Positions 1 to 11,945 of a stretch of DNA of 64,000 nt are shown piece by piece. Numbering within the stretch: the stretch's first letter is position 1; the number at the start of each line of letters is the position of its first letter. Made by a program: the position numbers and the translations under genes. The notes under the pieces are model-generated. The model searched no databases and had not been told where the DNA came from. It was given only the letters and a program-made list of their open reading frames with translations. This DNA is from Juglans regia (lineage: Eukaryota > Streptophyta > Magnoliopsida > Fagales > Juglandaceae): NCBI RefSeq assembly GCF_001411555.2, contig NC_049902.1, forward strand, positions 13,788,237 through 13,852,236, in the 5' to 3' direction.

Positions 1-423
1 CAGCAAGAACCCAATCAACGAAAATGATTGTAATGAACTGATTTAACTTTAAAAAAATGATTATACCTACACCTAAGGTTTATCTATGAACACATGAAAT
101 AACAAAAATTAAGGAGAGTGAGAGAAAGAAGAAGAGGGACAGTCGGCGAGATGGAGGAGGGAGAGGGAGAGAGAGAAGGAGATAAGAGATTTCGGGTGTA
201 TGTGAGTCAATTTCAATTCTTTTGAAGATGCTTACGTGGCATTTGTTTATTGGCCTGTATGAAATTAATCTTCACACCCGACTGGCCTGAGAGCACTAGC
301 AGCGGTCTCACTAAAACGAAGAAATCTCTAAAATTTGATGAATCTGGGATTTAAAACGTTGGCATTGGATTCGGTAAAGATAAAAACTCAAACTTTGAGC
401 TACAGGAAATTTATTTTCATCTT
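1..423. other. Non-coding stretch, no gene seen
   Basis: AT-rich with a purine-rich patch (about 111-190, gagaga type). No open frame has protein-like composition and I recognise no repeat boundary. The part from about 290 has the wording of decayed 'gagcactagc' MITEs, but no matching end was found. Confidence 0.4.
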
Positions 424-700
424 CATATTTGAAGATTCACTCTCCTAGACCTTTCTTTCATTTCTTTCTTTCCTTTCTTCCTCTCCTGTCCCTTTCTCCC
501 ATTTCTTTCGCCCATGAATCCAAAAAAAATTTCCTTTTCTCCCTTTCAATTTTTCCTCTCCATTTTCTCTCTTCCCTTTCTCTTTCTCTCTCTTTCTCAC
601 TTCCCTCTACAGCGCACTCCCTCCCTCCCTCCCCTTCTCTCCATTTTTTATTTAGGTTTTGCTAAACCCAACTTCATAAACTCACCCTTCCCCGTCTAAA
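424..700 (+). other. Pyrimidine-rich (CT) tract
   Basis: About 270 bases made almost entirely of C and T on the + strand, in runs of ctttct and ccct. Plant 5' leaders and core promoters often look like this, so it could mark the 5' end of an old gene or of a transposon. The small open frames here translate to S/L/P/F-rich low-complexity peptides and are not credible proteins. Confidence 0.5.
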
Positions 701-2439
701 TCACACTTCAAGAGCATGAGGAAATCTTAGTGATGTCGTTCGAGTAAATCGCTCTTGAGGGGTCGAGGAAATCACTGCCCAATCCCAGAAATCACTGCTT
801 AAGGGTATTTTCTTGCATTTTTCTGAGCACCCAAACTGAGAGCATTTTTCTTGCATTTCTATTATGAATCACAAGGTTTCTAAGCTAAGCTTTGAGCCGT
901 ATTTGCCATTTTTTTAAACTTCAAATTGGGTTTTTTATTCCAGCTTTTCCATTTTTGTATGCTCACGTATTCCATAATTTTCTTATTACAAATTTCAGCA
1001 ACAGGACTCGTAGCATCTTCGATTTTTTAATATACTCCATCTTGGTCTAATTCAGGTATTTCATCACTGCATGTGTGGAGTATAATTTTTTTAGTTTTTA
1101 GGCCCATTTTGGTGGAATTGAACATGCATTTATATACTGTTGATTGAGCTGAGAGTTCTGATTTCAAATAATGGGAATTTCTGGGTTGAAGGCATGGCTT
1201 CCAAGCTATTAATTTAGAAACATGGAACTCACCATGGTAGACTGTCGACATTACCTTGGTCTGGACCTTTCTCATTGAATTTCTTATCACTTGCATATCT
1301 TTCAAGATGAAGGCAGGTTTGTAAATGACTTAGCCACGTATCTTGAAGGCCATCAAGATGGTTTATGGGTGATGATTGGAATGTTTTACAGCAGCATCAA
1401 CTGTTATTTTACCTCATTGTGGTTATTATAATTAATATCAGTTTATTCCAGCTTTTCCATTTGCACTTGAATGATCTCTGTTTTTCAATTTCTATCACGT
1501 CAATCAATGTTCTATATGTGTAATTGAGCCAAAGATGTAATGGATTGAATGTGCATGTCGCATGTCTTATATGGATCCAATGTATGCCTAACTTAAAAAA
1601 AATATGTAAATCATTTATAGTTTTGATAGGCTTAGAGTGATTCTACTAGTTTTCTTTGAGCCATTTCTTTATTTTTTTCCATCCTCCTTAAGTACTTACT
1701 TGTTTATGATTATGGCATGTTTCTACATGCTATTATGATTTCTCATCTTTTAGGTACATTCTTGTTGTATCAGTGTATAATTGATATTAGTAGGATCATT
1801 TAGATGTATACTTTTTTAGTATAAATTATTAACCATAATGATGACTTTTAATTCATGTGAGATATAACTCTTATGAATTTACTGTCCATATTTGACTGAC
1901 ATTTTAATGGTTAAATATTTGACATTTTCTATATATTGTACCTCAACTGGATGTTTAGTATCACTTTGACATTTTAAATATTTGACATTTTAATGGGAGT
2001 TGGACTTAGCCCAACTCCCCTTTTGGAGCTTTCAGTTGCAATTGGCAGCAAGGGTCTCAATTAGGTTGGGTCAAAGTTGGATCATGATATCATTTTGATT
2101 GGATTATTATTTTGAATTTGACATGAATCATAAAAGCTATTTTTACTTTCTATATTGAAATGCAAGGGGATTAAGTTTGTGAGCCCTGTTTATCTTCTTT
2201 GCATACCAGATCAAAGTGCACATCTTTATTTATATGTGCAGAGTTGATTGCCTTTTGCCTTTTCTCTTTGGTGACTTTTCCATTAGGTTTCATTACTTTG
2301 GTGTGTTTTAATAATTTCTCTTGCTGTATTTTTTTGAATAACTATAGATTTAAAATATTGTTCTCTGCAGGCTGCAGCTTAAGGTTATCTTTAAGGTTAC
2401 AGAATACAAAAAACTAAGAAGACATGTTTTGGATAAACA
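701..2439. other. AT-rich non-coding stretch
   Basis: No convincing exon, RNA gene or transposon boundary is visible. A short run near 1306-1420 reads openly on the + strand but matches no family I know. A duplicated phrase (gacattttaatgg/tatttgacatttt) occurs at about 1900-1995. Treated as intergenic or very old repeat sequence. Confidence 0.4.
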
Positions 2440-3483
2440 TGTGTGCGAGATCTCTAATTTTTGCATGTGTTTTAAATCTATATTATTTTAATTGATTAAT
2501 GTGTTATTTTATTTAATTATTGTTTTTATAATTTATTTTGGTATGTTATTATGTTGGATTTTTATTTCCTTATTATTAATTTATTTGTGTTTTTAATTCC
2601 ATGTTATTTTATTTTTGTTAATTTTATTTTATTTTAAGTATGTTATTTTAATTATTTGTAGTGTTTCTATTTTGGGTTTTTCAATTTTTAATTACTATGT
2701 TTTTATTTTAGTTGGGCCGTGTGTGTGTGTTTAATTTAGATCCAGCCCAACTGTGCAAGATAGACCTAGTCCGTGTGTGTTGTGATTGAAGCCCAACCTG
2801 TGTGCTTGATTGACCCAGCCCAGCCCGTGTGGTTTGCAACCCAGCCCCTCATTTTACTCAAACAGCACCGTTTTGGCCAAGGGTGCTAGGGCTCCATCTC
2901 TTCTTCTCCTTTGTGCCGCACGCCTCTTCTTCTTCTTTCTTCTTCTTCTTCTTCTACCTTATGATTTCTTGTCCTTCTAGCAAACTGCCGAATCATTTTT
3001 CTCCTCCTCCAATCAAAACATTGCCAAGTATTGCAACCCATGCCGCGGCCACCACCTCCTTCTCTCCACCTCATAGCGGCTCGGTGTCGTTTGGTGGAGG
3101 CTCCGAAAAAGCTCACTGTCGAGCTGCCATTGCTCACGGCCACCACCACCTTCCACCATTCCCGTAAGTAGCTTCGTGTTGGCTGGTGGAGGACTCCGTG
3201 ATGCGCTGTCCAGCTGTCGTGCCACGCTTCCGCACAAAATTCTTTTTCTCTTCCACGGCTTGCTGCCGTTTTTGTGCCTTTGAATCGTGCGACACGGCGC
3301 TTCAAAACCGCCGCATTTGGCCTATAAATAGGCTATGGCATCTCCAACTTAAATGCTTCCGAGATCATCATCTTCTCTCTCTCTCTCTTAGGCTTTTCGC
3401 ATTTTTGGTGTTTGATAAATTTTTTTGGATTTTTGTTTGTGAAATCGTGAGCTGGTGTTGCTCTGCCGAGCTCTATATTTCTA

Positions 3484-3590
3484 AAATCGTGAATTTTGCT
3501 CGGGTTCTTGATAAATTGTTGGGTTGTAAATCGTGAATTTTGCTCGGGTTCTTGATAAATTGTTGGGTTGTAAATTGTGAGTTTTGCGTG
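3484..3590 (+). repeat. Tandem duplication, 44 bp unit
   Basis: A 44-base unit beginning aaatcgtgaattttgc occurs at 3484-3527 and again, apparently identical, at 3528-3571. A third, degraded start (aaattgtgagttttgc) follows at 3572. Identity of the first two copies suggests a recent slippage event. Confidence 0.85.
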
Positions 3591-4203
3591 TTAAATCCGA
3601 GAGCTTGAGATTTTGTTGTGCTTGGTTTTATTATAAATTGAGGGAAAATCAATCGGTTTGTGTTTGTTGTTGCCGTGTGATAAAACCCAATTTTTGGGCA
3701 CTGTTCCGCCGTGTGTCGCCATCTTGAGCAATGCCCTTTCGCTTGATCTTTCAGATTATTCTCAATTTTCGTGTGTATGTAATTTTTCAGTTTTATAATA
3801 TAATTGTTGTAATTGTATTTTGTAAATTGTGGTTTCTGTTGTACTGTTGATTGTACTGATATGTTGGATTTAGGTTTTGGGTCATTGAAGCGTTGGGTTA
3901 AAATTGTAAATTGGAGTTGTTGGAAATTGGGCATTGGGCCGTTAAAATATTGGATTGTATTTATGTTTGGATTTGGTGTTGGGCCTTGGGCCGGATTGGA
4001 GGACGGGATACGCGTGTAGTATGTGAACCTGTATTTCTGTATTTATTGAGATTTTGTAAAAGAAATATTTAAATGTGTATTCCAATAAATTGTGAATTGT
4101 ATATTTATCGCTTTATTAAATTGAGTGGTGATGTCGCATTATCTGTTGGAAATTAAGATTGTTGGTATTAATTGTGTGGGTGCGTGTGTATCACGACCCC
4201 AAG

Positions 4204-4225
4204 CCAAGATGGAACATTATCTCGG
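4204..4225 (+). other. Conserved LTR hairpin A (diverged copy)
   Basis: CCAAGAT (4204-4210) pairs with ATCTCGG (4219-4225) with one mismatch across an 8-base loop. It is preceded by cacgaccccaag. The same 7 bp/8-base layout with a different stem sequence is found at 29409-29430, 45972-45993 and 58020-58041. Confidence 0.55.
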
Positions 4226-4665
4226 TAAAGCTCATATGGTCACTCGGGAGCGTAACAGACTGACGTGATGTCCTCTGAGTTGTCACAGGGTGACGACGGG
4301 AACAGACGATATGGTAACGCTCTCGTACCGATTCCGTGACCTTTGACTGGCGAGATTAGATGATGCTTGTCCATGTACGCGCTAGGTGCGGAACTGAGCA
4401 TTGCTCGTTACAAAGTCTCATGCATGGACGTTACCTGTGATGTGACGATGAGAGCCAGGTCATGCGGACAGTCCATAGGAGAGACTGTGGCGCATGCTTA
4501 TTAATTAATGGTTGTGATTTGACCAAAAATGAAATTTTTGGCGTGAGTTGTAAAAAGGGTATTTTGGAAAAAAGAAAATGAGATGTTTTTTTACATATTA
4601 TGTTTGTATAGGGACGCGTGTTATTTCTATATATCTATTGGATGTCATTTTGGTTAATTACTTAC

Positions 4666-4683
4666 TGAGATGTCATAATCTCA
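4666..4683 (+). other. Conserved LTR hairpin B
   Basis: TGAGAT (4666-4671) and ATCTCA (4678-4683) form a perfect 6 bp palindrome around a 6-base loop, preceded by cttac and followed by ttgtgg. Related palindromes stand at 28964, 44958, 58913 and 63278, always next to a 'tgtggtag'-like sequence. Confidence 0.6.
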
Positions 4684-5098
4684 TTGTGGTGTTTTACCCA
4701 ACGGTTCCGTCTTATGGTGCTGTAGAGTTTGACACAGAGCCCGAGTATGAGCATGAGGGATCAGCTCCACCGGAGGTTTGACTTGCTAAGTTACTGTTCA
4801 GCGTTATGAGATTTGTTTCCCTTATATTATTTTCTGTTTTTAATTTATCTGTCAGATGACTGTTTAATCATTGTAAAGTTACTTTTCTGTTTTTGAACAA
4901 TTCTGGTACTTAATAAAGAAAGACATTTTTATTTCTCCCCTGTGAATATTATTTTGTACACTTATTTTCTGTTGTACACACTCTGAGCACTGGTCGTTGG
5001 GGTGCATGATCCGTGTGGTCATCATCCCGATGTCATGAACTCCACTAAAATAACACGTAGGGGTCGAGGGCGCCACAATGTGGCTGGGCAATCACTAT

Positions 5099-6018
5099 GA
5101 GATATGTATTAATTATTTTGAGGTTGGTATGTAGTCTTTTTGTGTTTGACATAGACTGAACTTGTATATGTGCCCCTGAACTTGCTGTGTAACTGAAATT
5201 GTTGATGTGTAACTGAACTTGCTGAAATTATTTGGGTATTGCTACTGAAGTGTAAAACTGCTACTGAAATGTACTGTTATTTTCATTTGCTGGTTTATGA
5301 ACTGGTTTGTGGAGCTATTACATTATTTTGATACTAAAATGTGAATCTACTGAAGTTGTTGGTTTATGAACTGGTTTGTTGGTGGAAATGTTGAGTAGAA
5401 ATGTTGATACTGAAATGTACTATAGCTTGACCTTTGTTGGGTGATACTAAATATTGGTGGAGTTTAGGATGCAGCTTGGCCTTTATATTATAAATTGTTG
5501 TTAGTTTTTGTATTTTGGGCTGCAGCTTGTCTTTATGATGGAAACAAGTTGGTTTGGCTACACTATGGTTGGCTACATTAGTTGGAAACAAGTTGATAAA
5601 AAATTAATTGGAAAACAATAATTTAAGTATCAAAATAAATTATTAATGTACATATGGTTAGTGTAATTGCAAAATATGAAAAAAAAAATTAAAAAAATTA
5701 TTATTAAAAAAATTATATTATATTATTATTATGATGAATCTAATGACTAATTCAATGTGGAGTTATGGATATAAGGTTTTAGATTTATGAAAAACATGTA
5801 CTTTTCATCTAATTTTGAAGATGAATTTTATGAATCCAATGTTAATACTTTGAGTGCCACTCTAGAAATAAATAGAATGTTATGGATGGTACGAGTCACA
5901 GGTGGCCTAGAACGCTTGTTATAGGTTGTGTTGGCGTGTGGGGATGGATGTTTGAGGATTTGGAAGACGAAGCTAAGCCTTCTGAAGCTGCACGTATTGA
6001 AAGAAAATAAAAAGAGAA
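5099..6018. other. Non-coding, internally repetitive stretch
   Basis: Short phrases such as ctactgaaatgtactg and tttatgaactggtttgt recur between 5160 and 5400, as in decayed retroelement internal sequence. 5620-5750 is AT-rich. 5760-5880 resembles a piece of a 'tttgaagattcac'-type MITE, comparable with 360-445. No coding frame is supported. Confidence 0.4.
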
Positions 6019-6179
6019 ATGATAATTGCAGTCGTGAATGCACAAGCGTCGTACAATCATTTTGAAAAAAGAGAATAAATACGAGTTCACATGAAATAAT
6101 AATAATTTTTTAATAGTGAGCCTCACTTTTTTTCAAAGCGACTGCACGACGCTTGCGTACTCCACGACTGCATATAACA
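6019..6179. mobile_element. MITE, near-palindromic, 161 bp
   Basis: The ends are inverted copies. Left, tgcagtcgtgaatgcaca with gcgtcgtac. Right, the inverse of gcagtcgtgg with gcaagcgtcgtgcagtc. Pairing continues inward (ttttgaaaaaa against ttttttcaaa) and outward to aatg/catt, so almost the whole element folds as one hairpin. No coding capacity. The superfamily is undetermined. Confidence 0.7.
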
Positions 6180-6193
6180 TTACTAAAATAAAA

Positions 6194-6418
6194 AAGTTCT
6201 AATCAACATCCTCACATCACACACCATAGATAAATTTTTTATTTTTTATTTTATTTTTTCTCTTACCAAATGTGTGATCTATAGATGACGAATAGATGAA
6301 ATCAATTAATTTATGAAAAATACAACAAAAAAAAATTAAAAACTATTTAAAATAATTAAAAACAAAAAAATAAAAATAAATGTGATGTGTGGTGTATGAA
6401 GATGATGAATAGCAAAAC
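6194..6418. mobile_element. MITE with inverted ends, about 225 bp
   Basis: The left end (ctaatcaacatcctcaca, then tcacacacc) is matched in inverse by the right end (ggtgtatgaagatgatg, then aatag). The interior is A/T-rich. It lies 15 bases after the previous MITE. Assigned from terminal symmetry only; no target duplication identified. Confidence 0.6.
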
Positions 6419-6420
6419 TC

Positions 6421-7368
6421 AAAGAAAAAATCGTTGCAATGCGGCAGCGTGTAGATCTCATGAATAGCATAGGCCACTCGTATGCCACATGCACATGCTG
6501 AATGTTTGATTATCCTTCCCCGGACTTTGAAGGATCAATGGCCGACGAATGCAATGAGACGACGCATGTAAAATTTTGGACACCAGATGATAGTAAATCG
6601 AGTCTTTTCTAGGTTTCGGAAGTGAAAGCATAAAAAGTTGAAAATGAACAAAAGAGATGGTATGGTGTTATGAGGCTATGGGGAAGGAGACGTATGGCAG
6701 AGAGTTAGGGTTACATGGCACCGAAGACAGCTGCGAAGACAAGGTAGAACTAAAGTGAAGGAGTTCGAGAAGTCAAGTGAAGTAAAACCTGGTACCAAAA
6801 CGCACAGCAGCAGCTATGATTGAAGCTCACCGTTTCACCCAAACCGCACCGTTTCGTTGGGATTATTAAATGCACCGTTTGCTTAATTTCAGTTATTGAC
6901 ATTTCAGACGTGTATTTCTTTAAGGGGTCTAGAACGTGGTATTTGAATTTCTGCTTTATTCTGTTATGAGTCAGGATACTTGTCCATATGTTACTGCTTT
7001 GGGTAGTTACTCCTGCGTGGGTATTAGGATCAGTCCGGGGGCACAAACTTGGGCATCTGACATTTTATTTTGAGAATATTGAATCAAGTCTATGGGAGGT
7101 TAAGGGTCTCTCGAAGAACCCTATATCCATCTCGTTTCCCAGTTTTCCTTAGAATCATTTCCACAAACAGCTCACCTGCATATAATTTTCCATCAATTAT
7201 CAACCCAGAATTACTACTACCCAATCCATTTACAACATACATATCACAGGGATATTACATATGGACATGGAGAAGGGGAAGGAAAGGAGGGCTAAGGAAA
7301 TGGAGAGCTGAAGCTCTTCTCTTCTTTCAGTGGTGTTTGCCGGTAACATAGGAATTTGGTATGGATTG
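6421..7368. other. Non-coding stretch, possible old copia LTR remnant
   Basis: Contains repeated accgttt phrases (6827-6882), a stretch with LTR-leader wording (6900-7060) and ctctcgaagaaccc near 7108. No TG...CA limits, primer site or frame could be assigned. Nothing here supports a host gene. Confidence 0.3.
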
Positions 7369-7866
7369 GAGCACTCATATTGGCGTCCCTATATTATTTG
7401 CGAAATTTTAGTAAAAAACATTCATTTTCTATTTTAACTATTCACTTTTCTAAAATCTTCTACATCTCACTCTCTATCTTTTTTTTCTACACTATTAAAA
7501 TAATTTTTCTTCATTCTTTTTTTTTTATTTTCTTTAACTCATTTATTTTCAATTTTTTTAAAACAAGAGTTTCTTCATCGTGTTTTCAACTATTCTTCTG
7601 TAATGATTATTTTTTAAAAAATTTAAATTATTTATTTCTCACAAATGATAATATTTTCAATATCTATCATTTTTTATTAATGATAAACTCATTTTCAAAT
7701 GATGATAAAAATGTAGTAACAATAATAAAAACACAAATAATAGTAGAAAAACAAGTTATAAAATAACTGAAGAAAAGACAAAACAGCTATTATCACATTT
7801 GTAAGGGGGAAAAAAAATTATAAGAAGCAAAGTTTAACTTGCTACAGTAATTCCCTTAAAGCTTCA
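7369..7866. mobile_element. MITE remnant, 'gagcactcatattgg' type
   Basis: Starts with ggagcactcatattggc and continues with a characteristic ttctattttaactattcac, then acatctcactctcta. A second copy in inverse orientation lies at about 9400-9525. The interior is extremely AT-rich and includes a spurious 136-residue frame rich in F, I and N. Confidence 0.5.
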
Positions 7867-8070
7867 TTTAGATTCAGATATGAGTTGAGACGAGTTGAGA
7901 TGGTTTTAAATGAGTTGAATAAAATATTATTGGAATATTTTTTTAATATTTTTTTTCTTTTGAATTTGAAAATATTGAATTATTTATTATATTTTGTGTG
8001 AAAATTTGTGAAAGTTGTAATGATGATATGAGATTGGTTGAGATAAGTTTCCAATCCAAACCGAGGCTAA
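7860..8070 (+). mobile_element. MITE, 'gagttgagatg' family
   Basis: The left end reads gagttgagacgagttgag; the right end is the inverse type (caatccaaaccgaggc). The family core is present: ttgaattatttattatatttt followed by gttgtaatgatgat. At about 210 bp it matches the short size class also seen at 11946, 33708 and 51479. Confidence 0.65.
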
Positions 8071-8099
8071 GTTTGAGAAGTTACTGAAGCAAAGTGAAA

Positions 8100-8497
8100 T
8101 TTGTTTCTTAAAAGATAGAATAGTGAGATGAGTTGAGATGGTTTGTAAATAGTAGTGAGATTATTAGTTGAAATTAGATGAGATCACCTTTGTATCCAAA
8201 CAGGACAAATTTTGGTTAAAAAGTCTTTATGGGGGACCGGATGTGATGCTCTAAGAGCATTTCTATCCGGCGAGTATAAAAGCTCCTTGGCTAAAATTTA
8301 GTAAAATACAGTTTGAATAGTGAGTTGTGATAAGGTGAAAGTTGAATAAAATATTATTATAATATTATTTTTAAATATGATTATTGTTTTAAGATTTGAA
8401 CAAATTTAATTGTTTATTATTTTTTTATGAGAATTTAGAAAAATTATAATGATGATGTGACATGACATGAAACACTTTCACTATCCAAACATAGCCT
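8100..8497 (+). mobile_element. Two truncated MITE copies, same family
   Basis: A short fragment (agtgagatgagttgagat, ending gtatccaaacagg at about 8207) is followed by a second copy whose right end reads cactatccaaacatagcc at about 8480-8496. It retains the attattataatatta and ataatgatgatgtga core. Left ends are eroded. Confidence 0.5.
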
Positions 8498-8877
8498 TAA
8501 GACTCCATTTAGATATGTAGTTGGTCTCATCTCATGACTTATCTCATTTCAACATCTAAATACTATGCAAACACAAATATTTTTTAATTTCTCTTTCATA
8601 TTTTTTTATCTAATCATTACAACTTTCTAAACTTTCATATAAAACATAAAAAATAATTTAACTTTTTTAAATCTCAAAACAAAAATTATATTAAAAAATT
8701 ATATTCTAACAATATTTTAACTTTATAATATTTTTATTTAACTTTTTTTTTTCTCATTTCCCAAAACTCAATAAAAAAACTTAAATTAAATTATTTTATT
8801 ACTATTCACAAATCATCTCACTATTATTCATAGATTTTTCATATTATCTTATTTGACTATTCAAACGAGGCCTTAAC
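8496..8877 (-). mobile_element. MITE, long size class (about 380 bp)
   Basis: The left end (ccttaagactccattta) and right end (tcaaacgaggccttaac) are inverse copies. The inside contains catctcatgacttatctc, attctaacaatatttta and ttactattcacaaatc. Same layout and length as the copy inserted in the LINE at 36573-36947. Confidence 0.65.
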
Positions 8878-9528
8878 TTTTGACAAAAATGGCTCTACAT
8901 TCGGCTGACTATTATTGAAGAACATTTTGACATTTGAACCATAGATCTCCAAATATGAAGAGTTATTGTTAATCTCTAAATAATTTTTTATAAATATTTT
9001 ATTTGACTAACAAAACAAACTCTTTTTTTTAATCATCTATACTTTTTCTTGTACTTATATTTGTTATAGTTATAATGTGACAAGAATATCAAAATTGAGA
9101 TTATTAAAAAAAAATTGACCATTTGGGAAAAGATGATTTTTAAAAAATATTATTGTTACAAAATCACTTATTTTGAAACCATTGCTGTTGGGAGAGATAA
9201 TTAATTTAAACAAATTTAGTTACAGATGAAAAGTAAGAAACACGTGCACAACAAAGAATTAAATAGATAATGCGAAAAGAAATAAGTTAAAAAAAAAGTC
9301 TCCCCTCTTTCCCTGAAAGACAAAAAATTAACTAAGAATGTACAAAGAAATAGGTGAGAGAAATAATAATAAAATAATAGAAGAATATTATCTTAATAAA
9401 ATAAAGAAAGAGTAGAGAGTGAGATGTATAGAGTTTTGGAGAGATGAATAGTTAAAATAGAGAAATATCATTTATGAGTTGATTTTGACAAAAAATTTAT
9501 TCTGCCCAATGTGAATGCTTTTAGGGTA
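8878..9528. other. AT-rich non-coding with a MITE remnant
   Basis: No gene. From about 9400 to 9525 the sequence (gtagagagtgagatgtata, then caatgtgaatgctttt) is the inverse of the element that starts at 7369, giving a second copy of that MITE family. The rest is old AT-rich sequence. Confidence 0.45.
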
Positions 9529-10062
9529 TGGGAGCTTTCAATTTGGATATTTAGGATATGTTTGGGAAGTAATATGAAATGAGAATTTTGTAAATAATAG
9601 TGAAATAATTTGAATTAAGATATTTTATTAGGTTTTGGAGAAAGGAAATAAAAAATATTAAATAAAAATATTATAAAGTTAAAATATTGTTAGCATATCA
9701 TTTTTTAATATTATTTTTATTTTGAAATTTGAATAAGTAGTATTTTTTTTTATGTTTTGTTTAGAAGTTTGAAAAATTTGTAATAATTGGATAATAATTA
9801 AATGAAAAAGTTGAAGATTTGAAATTAAAAAGTGTTCATCTCTGAGTAATGTTTGGGAAGGAAATTATAAGAAGTTTTAAGATGAGATGAGATGAGATCA
9901 TCTTACTTTCAAAACAAGTCCAGACCTTTTTGGGTAACGAAGTATTATCAAATATTTCATTCCCAAACATCACTCAAACACAAAACATTTTTCAATTTCA
10001 AATATTTAACTTTTTCATCTAATCATTACCTCATTATCCAAACATAAAATCCAATAAAATTT
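9529..10062. mobile_element. Overlapping MITE remnants
   Basis: A long-class 'gatgagatgag' element starts near 9529 (aggatatgtttgggaag) and reaches about 9920. It is followed by an oppositely oriented fragment (cattcccaaacatcac) ending near 10062. Boundaries are blurred by insertion of one copy in another. Confidence 0.45.
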
Positions 10063-10064
10063 TC

Positions 10065-10393
10065 TTAGGCCTCGTTTAGAACTCAACTCAGTTTAGTCTA
10101 ATTTTAAGTTGAGTCTGACTTCCAAATACCAAACTCTCAAATCACTAAACTCATCTCAACTCAAAATCTATTTACACGTGAGACCTATAATCTTTTTCAA
10201 CTCAACATCTCTTTATACATGGGATCCACAACTTTTTCTAACTTCTCATAAATATATCTAAAATAATCTTAATATCCAAACACATCTAAACTTATCTTAG
10301 GTGAGCTCCACAAAACTCACTCTACCATCTCAACTCACTACTATTCATAAAGAACTCAACTCATCTCAACTCAATACCTAAATGAGATCTTAA
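10065..10393. mobile_element. MITE, 'aactcaactca' variant, about 330 bp
   Basis: The left terminus (aggcctcgtttagaactc, then aactcag) and right terminus (ctcaactcaatacctaaa, then tgagatctt) are inverse copies. Internal phrases catctcaactca and ctcaacatctc repeat. It is a distinct subfamily from the 'ttgaattatttatt' copies nearby. Confidence 0.6.
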
Positions 10394-10970
10394 ACTTTCA
10401 AACAAAATATAAAAAACAACACAACTTTTTCAAATTTCAAAATAAAAATTATATTAAAAAAGTTAAGAGTATGTTACTCATCATCCTAATTCTCATCATA
10501 TCATGATGTAACATTAAATGATTGGAGACTATTTATTATATTTTACTTGTGAACCTATAATCTAATGTCATATCATGAGATAATGAAAAAATAAATGATA
10601 AATAAATTTTTTCTTGACATAATATTTTGTAATAAGATGAGGACACTGAGCAATATTCGAGGAGTGCCTAATAATGAATTACTCCTATAAGAGAGGCGAA
10701 TGTCAAAAGTGATGATGTTGCCTCCCCTATCGCAAAAGAATGACAAAAAAAAAAAAAAAAAAGATTACTCACTATGGTTTAATTCGTTTACATTTATATG
10801 CAAAATGGGTACCAACATGTTTAAAACATGTCTCTATTGGATCATGTAAAATAAATGCAATATCTATATGCGATTGAGTACTTTTCTATATTTGGGTTGC
10901 ACTAATTATTGATGTAGAAAAAATATTATTTCTTCCCTTTTTCTTTTTTTTAATATGAATAATGCTATAG
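10394..10970. other. Non-coding stretch, AT-rich
   Basis: Contains a possible small MITE (cctaattctcatcatatc at about 10485 with a loosely inverse agatgaggaca near 10637) and an 18-base A run at about 10744. No gene is visible. Confidence 0.35.
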
Positions 10971-11262
10971 CTCCCGCTGGGGGCTCTGGCTCTAGCATGT
11001 ATTTTATTATATGTTTTTTTTAGTTTTTTTTTAATATAGATTCTTTTAACAATTTTAAATATTTTTTTATGATTTTTTTATTTTACTTCGTGACTAAAGA
11101 AGTATTTTTTAATATTTTTTTTACTTTTTAATTAAAGAAGTGTTTTTAATGATGTTCTAAATTTATTTTATATTTTAAAAATATTAAAAAAATTTATATA
11201 AAAAATAACTTAAAAAAACACATGAAAATACATGCTAGAGCTCCGGCGGGAGTTATAGCATT
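10971..11262. mobile_element. Mutator-like MITE with about 40 bp inverted ends
   Basis: The left end is aatgctatagctcccgct with ggctctagcatgta. The right end in inverse is aatgctataactcccgcc with gagctctagcatgta. The A/T-rich centre (about 210 bp) codes for nothing. Long inverted ends starting aatgcta resemble those of Mutator-like elements. The flanks contain ttttaata on both sides, but a clean 9 bp duplication is not certain. Confidence 0.7.
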
Positions 11263-11945
11263 GTCCTTTTAATAGTTTTGACATTCACACTTCATTTATA
11301 AAACATGATAAAAGCTATAATATTATGAGAATGTTTTATTTTAATGGAGAGAAAAAATGCTCAATGAAAAATATTTTATAAATAAGAAAAATGGTAAGAA
11401 ATTCACAAAGCATTCCAATTTTATATTATCCAACCATTAGTGTTGACATGGGTTGTTATAACGTATCGGAATATTTTATTAGAATTGTAATTAAATTATT
11501 GCAAATATTCATTTCACTTATTATAAATAATAGGCCACCACGAGAAGGACACTAATTTCGTTGAAGAGTAATTTTATTTATTGTTATAAATTTTATAATC
11601 TTCTTATTATTTTATGATATGATATTAGATAATTAAAAATTAAAAATTATATTTTATTTATAAATTTATTATTTAATATTATATTATAAAATAATAAAAA
11701 AAGAGACGATGAATATATTTTTTCTTAAATGGTTATTGATTTGGGAAAAAAATCCAACTTAAATAATATTTAAAAAAACTCTAAATTCCGACTCTCTGCA
11801 TATGATGAAAAAAGCAACAAAATGACATTCTTGCCCGAATGCCACCTGTTAAAAGGCATGGATCGTGCGTAACCCACAGAGATATGTTCACACCTCGAAG
11901 TCCGTGGGATATCGGTCTCATAATTTTTGAAATACAAACCATTAT
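11263..11945. other. AT-rich non-coding stretch
   Basis: No gene, RNA or clear repeat ends. Contains the pairing-prone run ataatattatattataaaat around 11670-11695. Confidence 0.35.

Larger units (their letters stand above)
2440..5098 (+). mobile_element. LTR-like block, probable old solo LTR
   Basis: There is no coding sequence, but the block carries the same landmarks as the long family-B LTRs elsewhere in the window: a cacgacccc-aag motif followed by a 7 bp stem with 8-base loop (4204-4225), then further on the tgagat...atctca hairpin (4666-4683). The left part is AT/CT-rich like an LTR U3. The middle holds a 44 bp tandem duplication. The edges were chosen at a TG (2440) and near a CA (5090). 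No target duplication was found, so limits are approximate and the 'solo LTR' label is inferred from the shared motifs. Confidence 0.4.

Noticed and set aside
429..699. 78- and 61-residue Ser/Leu/Phe frames
   Set aside because: Translation of the CT-rich tract, no protein character.
2886..3305. 139-residue minus-strand frame and overlapping frames on both strands
   Set aside because: Driven by a CTT/GAA-rich run and GC-richer patch inside an LTR-like block; Arg/Glu-rich low-complexity product with no domain.
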